Assembly (NCBI RefSeq): GCF_002999335.1
Contig: NW_020312503.1
Span: forward strand, 1 to 64,000
Source of the DNA: Cyclospora cayetanensis
Taxonomy: Eukaryota > Apicomplexa > Conoidasida > Eucoccidiorida > Eimeriidae
Direction: 5' to 3'
Length of the DNA: 64,000 bases
Below the pieces are notes generated by a model, which saw nothing but the letters and a program-made list of their open reading frames with translations, searched no databases and was not told the DNA's origin. The position numbers and the translations under genes are program-made. Shown piece by piece: positions 62,401-64,000 of the stretch (positions are counted from its first letter, which is position 1; every line of letters starts with the position of its first letter).

Positions 62401-63627
62401 GGGGTGCCATAAGCACAGATGGGTGTTGGAGTTCCGGGCGAACAAGCACATCCTGCAGTTCAAGAGATGCTGTAAAAGCCAGGTGCAATACCATTTCCAG
62501 CACTAGCAGCGAAGCAGAGGTGCCGAAGGCCTGGTTAAGGAAGGCCAGTGAAGCCGCTGTCGCTGAACTCCACTGCATACTAAGGGATTTAAGGACCTCA
62601 ACAGCAGCTGCATCTCCAAAGGTAAGCGGAGATTGGCTGGTGATGCTGGTATGTAGACAGCTATTGTTGCAGAATAGACAGCTATTCCTGCGGGACAAGT
62701 GACTGTCCGGCAGCAATAAGATCTGGCGTAGTTCCTGCTACACAAGCTTGTTAAGTGAGAGGAGAGGCAGCTTTGGCGGAGGCGTGGGTCACTTGTGCCT
62801 CGTGTACTGCTGTCATCGGCAGGTTCACCTGTAATTTCTGTTTCTTAGTGCAATTAATGTTGTTTTCCATAACGAAGTGGCGTGTTGCTCCTGACTATGC
62901 GATATCCTTGTTTTGTGCGTGGAAATTCATTCGATTTAATGGGAAAGTAATCAATGCTACTTTGAAGATCCGCAAAAGAGCCCTCTGTTGCGTGTATTTA
63001 TGCCCATAATGGTTTTTGCTGCAGGAAGTCGGTGCTTGTGCGGTTAGCATCCCTGTCGATGCTGACCTGCGTGAAGGTATTCCACTGATGATACACCCCA
63101 CGCAGCAGCGCCTGTTCATCAGATCCCACAGAGCACTGCTGTGCAGCTGGGTTTTGCTGTTGTATGAGTTATCCCTAGGGAGGTCGCTGGAAGACACTTC
63201 TGGGGATTCCCTTTATGGTGCAGCCTTCGCTCTTTGCTTGGAATTGGGGAATGTGGTTGACGGACGTCAAACTCCCCAGCCACAACTCGCTGCTATTGCA
63301 AAGGACCTACTGGAGCTTCTCAACTGCCTTCAAAATTGGAAGGACAGCACAGGAAATGCATGGCTAGGGTGGACTGCAGGATGTAAAACTCATACGTATA
63401 CATTCACACAATCTCCGAAAGGTACTTTTGCGAAGAGAGCGCTGGAGGAGACAGCACTTACTGACCCACCGTGCTCCCGTGCAGCAGCAGCATTGACAGC
63501 CGGAGCCAGTCAGGTACCTGAAAGTGAAAGCAGCTGCTGCTGTGCACCAGGTGCCGCTGCAGAGGCAGCCCGGCGACTGGCTGCCTCTTCTCTATTTTTG
63601 CTTATAGAGGTCTCTGCTGCCTCCTGA
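50446..63627 (+). CDS. THADA: THADA/Trm732-like HEAT-repeat protein (DUF2428)
   Basis: Exons: 50446-53820, 54309-56229, 56616-56984, 57264-57380, 57672-58084, 58507-60786, 60951-61076, 61522-61716 (or to 61728), 62010-62621 and 63025-63627. All phases agree. The coding length is close to 10 kb, about 3,340 residues. It is mostly helical repeats rich in Leu/Ala/Gln. Key THADA blocks: SCYPGAPPDRVLVALSLLLS, GAVEFLHEALGALCL, RKSKGIGLALIALIG, AQVHALNILKSLI, REFPVRSAANSLQVAATKRL, DEDVTVREVAGTAA and NIYADPALTAQLAARNLLWL. THADA/Trm732 partners the Trm7/FTSJ1 methyltransferase to 2'-O-methylate position 32 of tRNA. The protein is much longer than human THADA because of homopolymer-rich inserts. The first intron would use a GC-AG pair. 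The start at 50446 is the first ATG of the frame but follows an acceptor-like sequence, so a 5' exon is possible. Confidence 0.82.
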
Positions 63628-64000
63628 CTCTTGATGTCCTAGTTGGGATGCCCCTCTATCTCTTCACTGCTAGACTCCCGCAGTTCTTGTGACGCCGAAG
63701 CTGTCTCATGGTGGTGGTGCCCCTAGGGGCCCAAAGCGACTTCCGTGCTCTTTTCAAGCATGATGCGAAAGGGCCCCAGGATCACCACATTGCAATAAGC
63801 ATTCTATTACTCACTGACAAAATTATCACTAAATGCTGCCGAATTAAGATCTGACGTGTTTAGAAATTGTGCCGGACAGGAAAGGGACGCCCTGTATAGA
63901 TGTAACATGATCTTTCGCGACTACCTTGCTTTCCTGTTACAAACATTTGCTCTTTATCAGCTTATAATTTCGCCCTTTGATGCCCAGCGCAACACTGTAT
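63628..64000. other. 3' flank of THADA-like gene
   Basis: No gene is seen. One GGGGCCCC-type motif occurs (cccctaggggccc at 63721). Confidence 0.5.

Noticed and set aside
1..64000. tRNA, rRNA, CRISPR or phage/defence genes
   Set aside because: I looked for clover-leaf arms, rRNA cores and regular spaced repeats and saw none. The window is eukaryotic nuclear DNA.

Overview
The window is nuclear DNA from an apicomplexan, most likely a coccidian of the Eimeria/Cyclospora type. The evidence is intron-rich genes with small GT-AG introns, many in-frame CAG/CTG (polyGln, polyAla, polySer) tracts inside exons, alternation of GC-rich repeat-dense stretches with AT-richer repeat-poor stretches, and a gene set shared with coccidia. 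There are no operons, ribosome binding sites, CRISPR arrays or bacterial features. I rebuilt most genes by hand: exons were joined only where the splice sites, the reading phase and the protein family agreed. Exon lists below run in the direction of transcription.

Layout: a minus-strand Qbc-SNARE (SNAP-25-like) gene with CTG tracts lies at 789-2039. A plus-strand family A DNA polymerase of the POLQ/POLN kind lies at 3101-8867. An AT-rich gene-free stretch follows (8868-13060), ending beside a minus-strand CEP131/AZI1-like centrosome-cilium coiled-coil gene (13061-17000). Next is a minus-strand secreted-type protein with a LamG jelly-roll domain and a Cys-rich tail (17716-19723, perhaps to 20155). 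Three plus-strand genes follow: a SIN3 co-repressor (20656-24602), an FBXO9-like F-box protein (25978-29479) and a RecQ5-like DNA helicase (30896-34837). Two poorly understood minus-strand ORFs follow (35491-36370), then a complete minus-strand gene for the E2 subunit of branched-chain keto acid dehydrogenase (37797-42542).

The interval 43185-48890 holds a decayed Ty3/gypsy-like LTR retrotransposon on the minus strand. Protease, reverse transcriptase, RNase H and integrase remnants lie in the correct order and are broken by stops and frameshifts. They sit between two diverged direct repeats about 5.45 kb apart. The right side (50446-63627) is one very long plus-strand gene for a THADA/Trm732-like HEAT-repeat protein with the DUF2428 core.

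The genes are not one pathway. They cover genome maintenance (polymerase, RecQ), chromatin repression (SIN3), protein turnover (FBXO9), tRNA modification (THADA), the flagellum/centriole apparatus of the male gamete (CEP131), secretion (SNARE, LamG protein) and mitochondrial carbon entry (BCKDH-E2). I see no evidence of a wholly new biological system. The items most worth follow-up are the retrotransposon relic, the helicase-less POLQ-type polymerase, the CEP131 terminal-exon duplication and the LamG/GYHLC protein.
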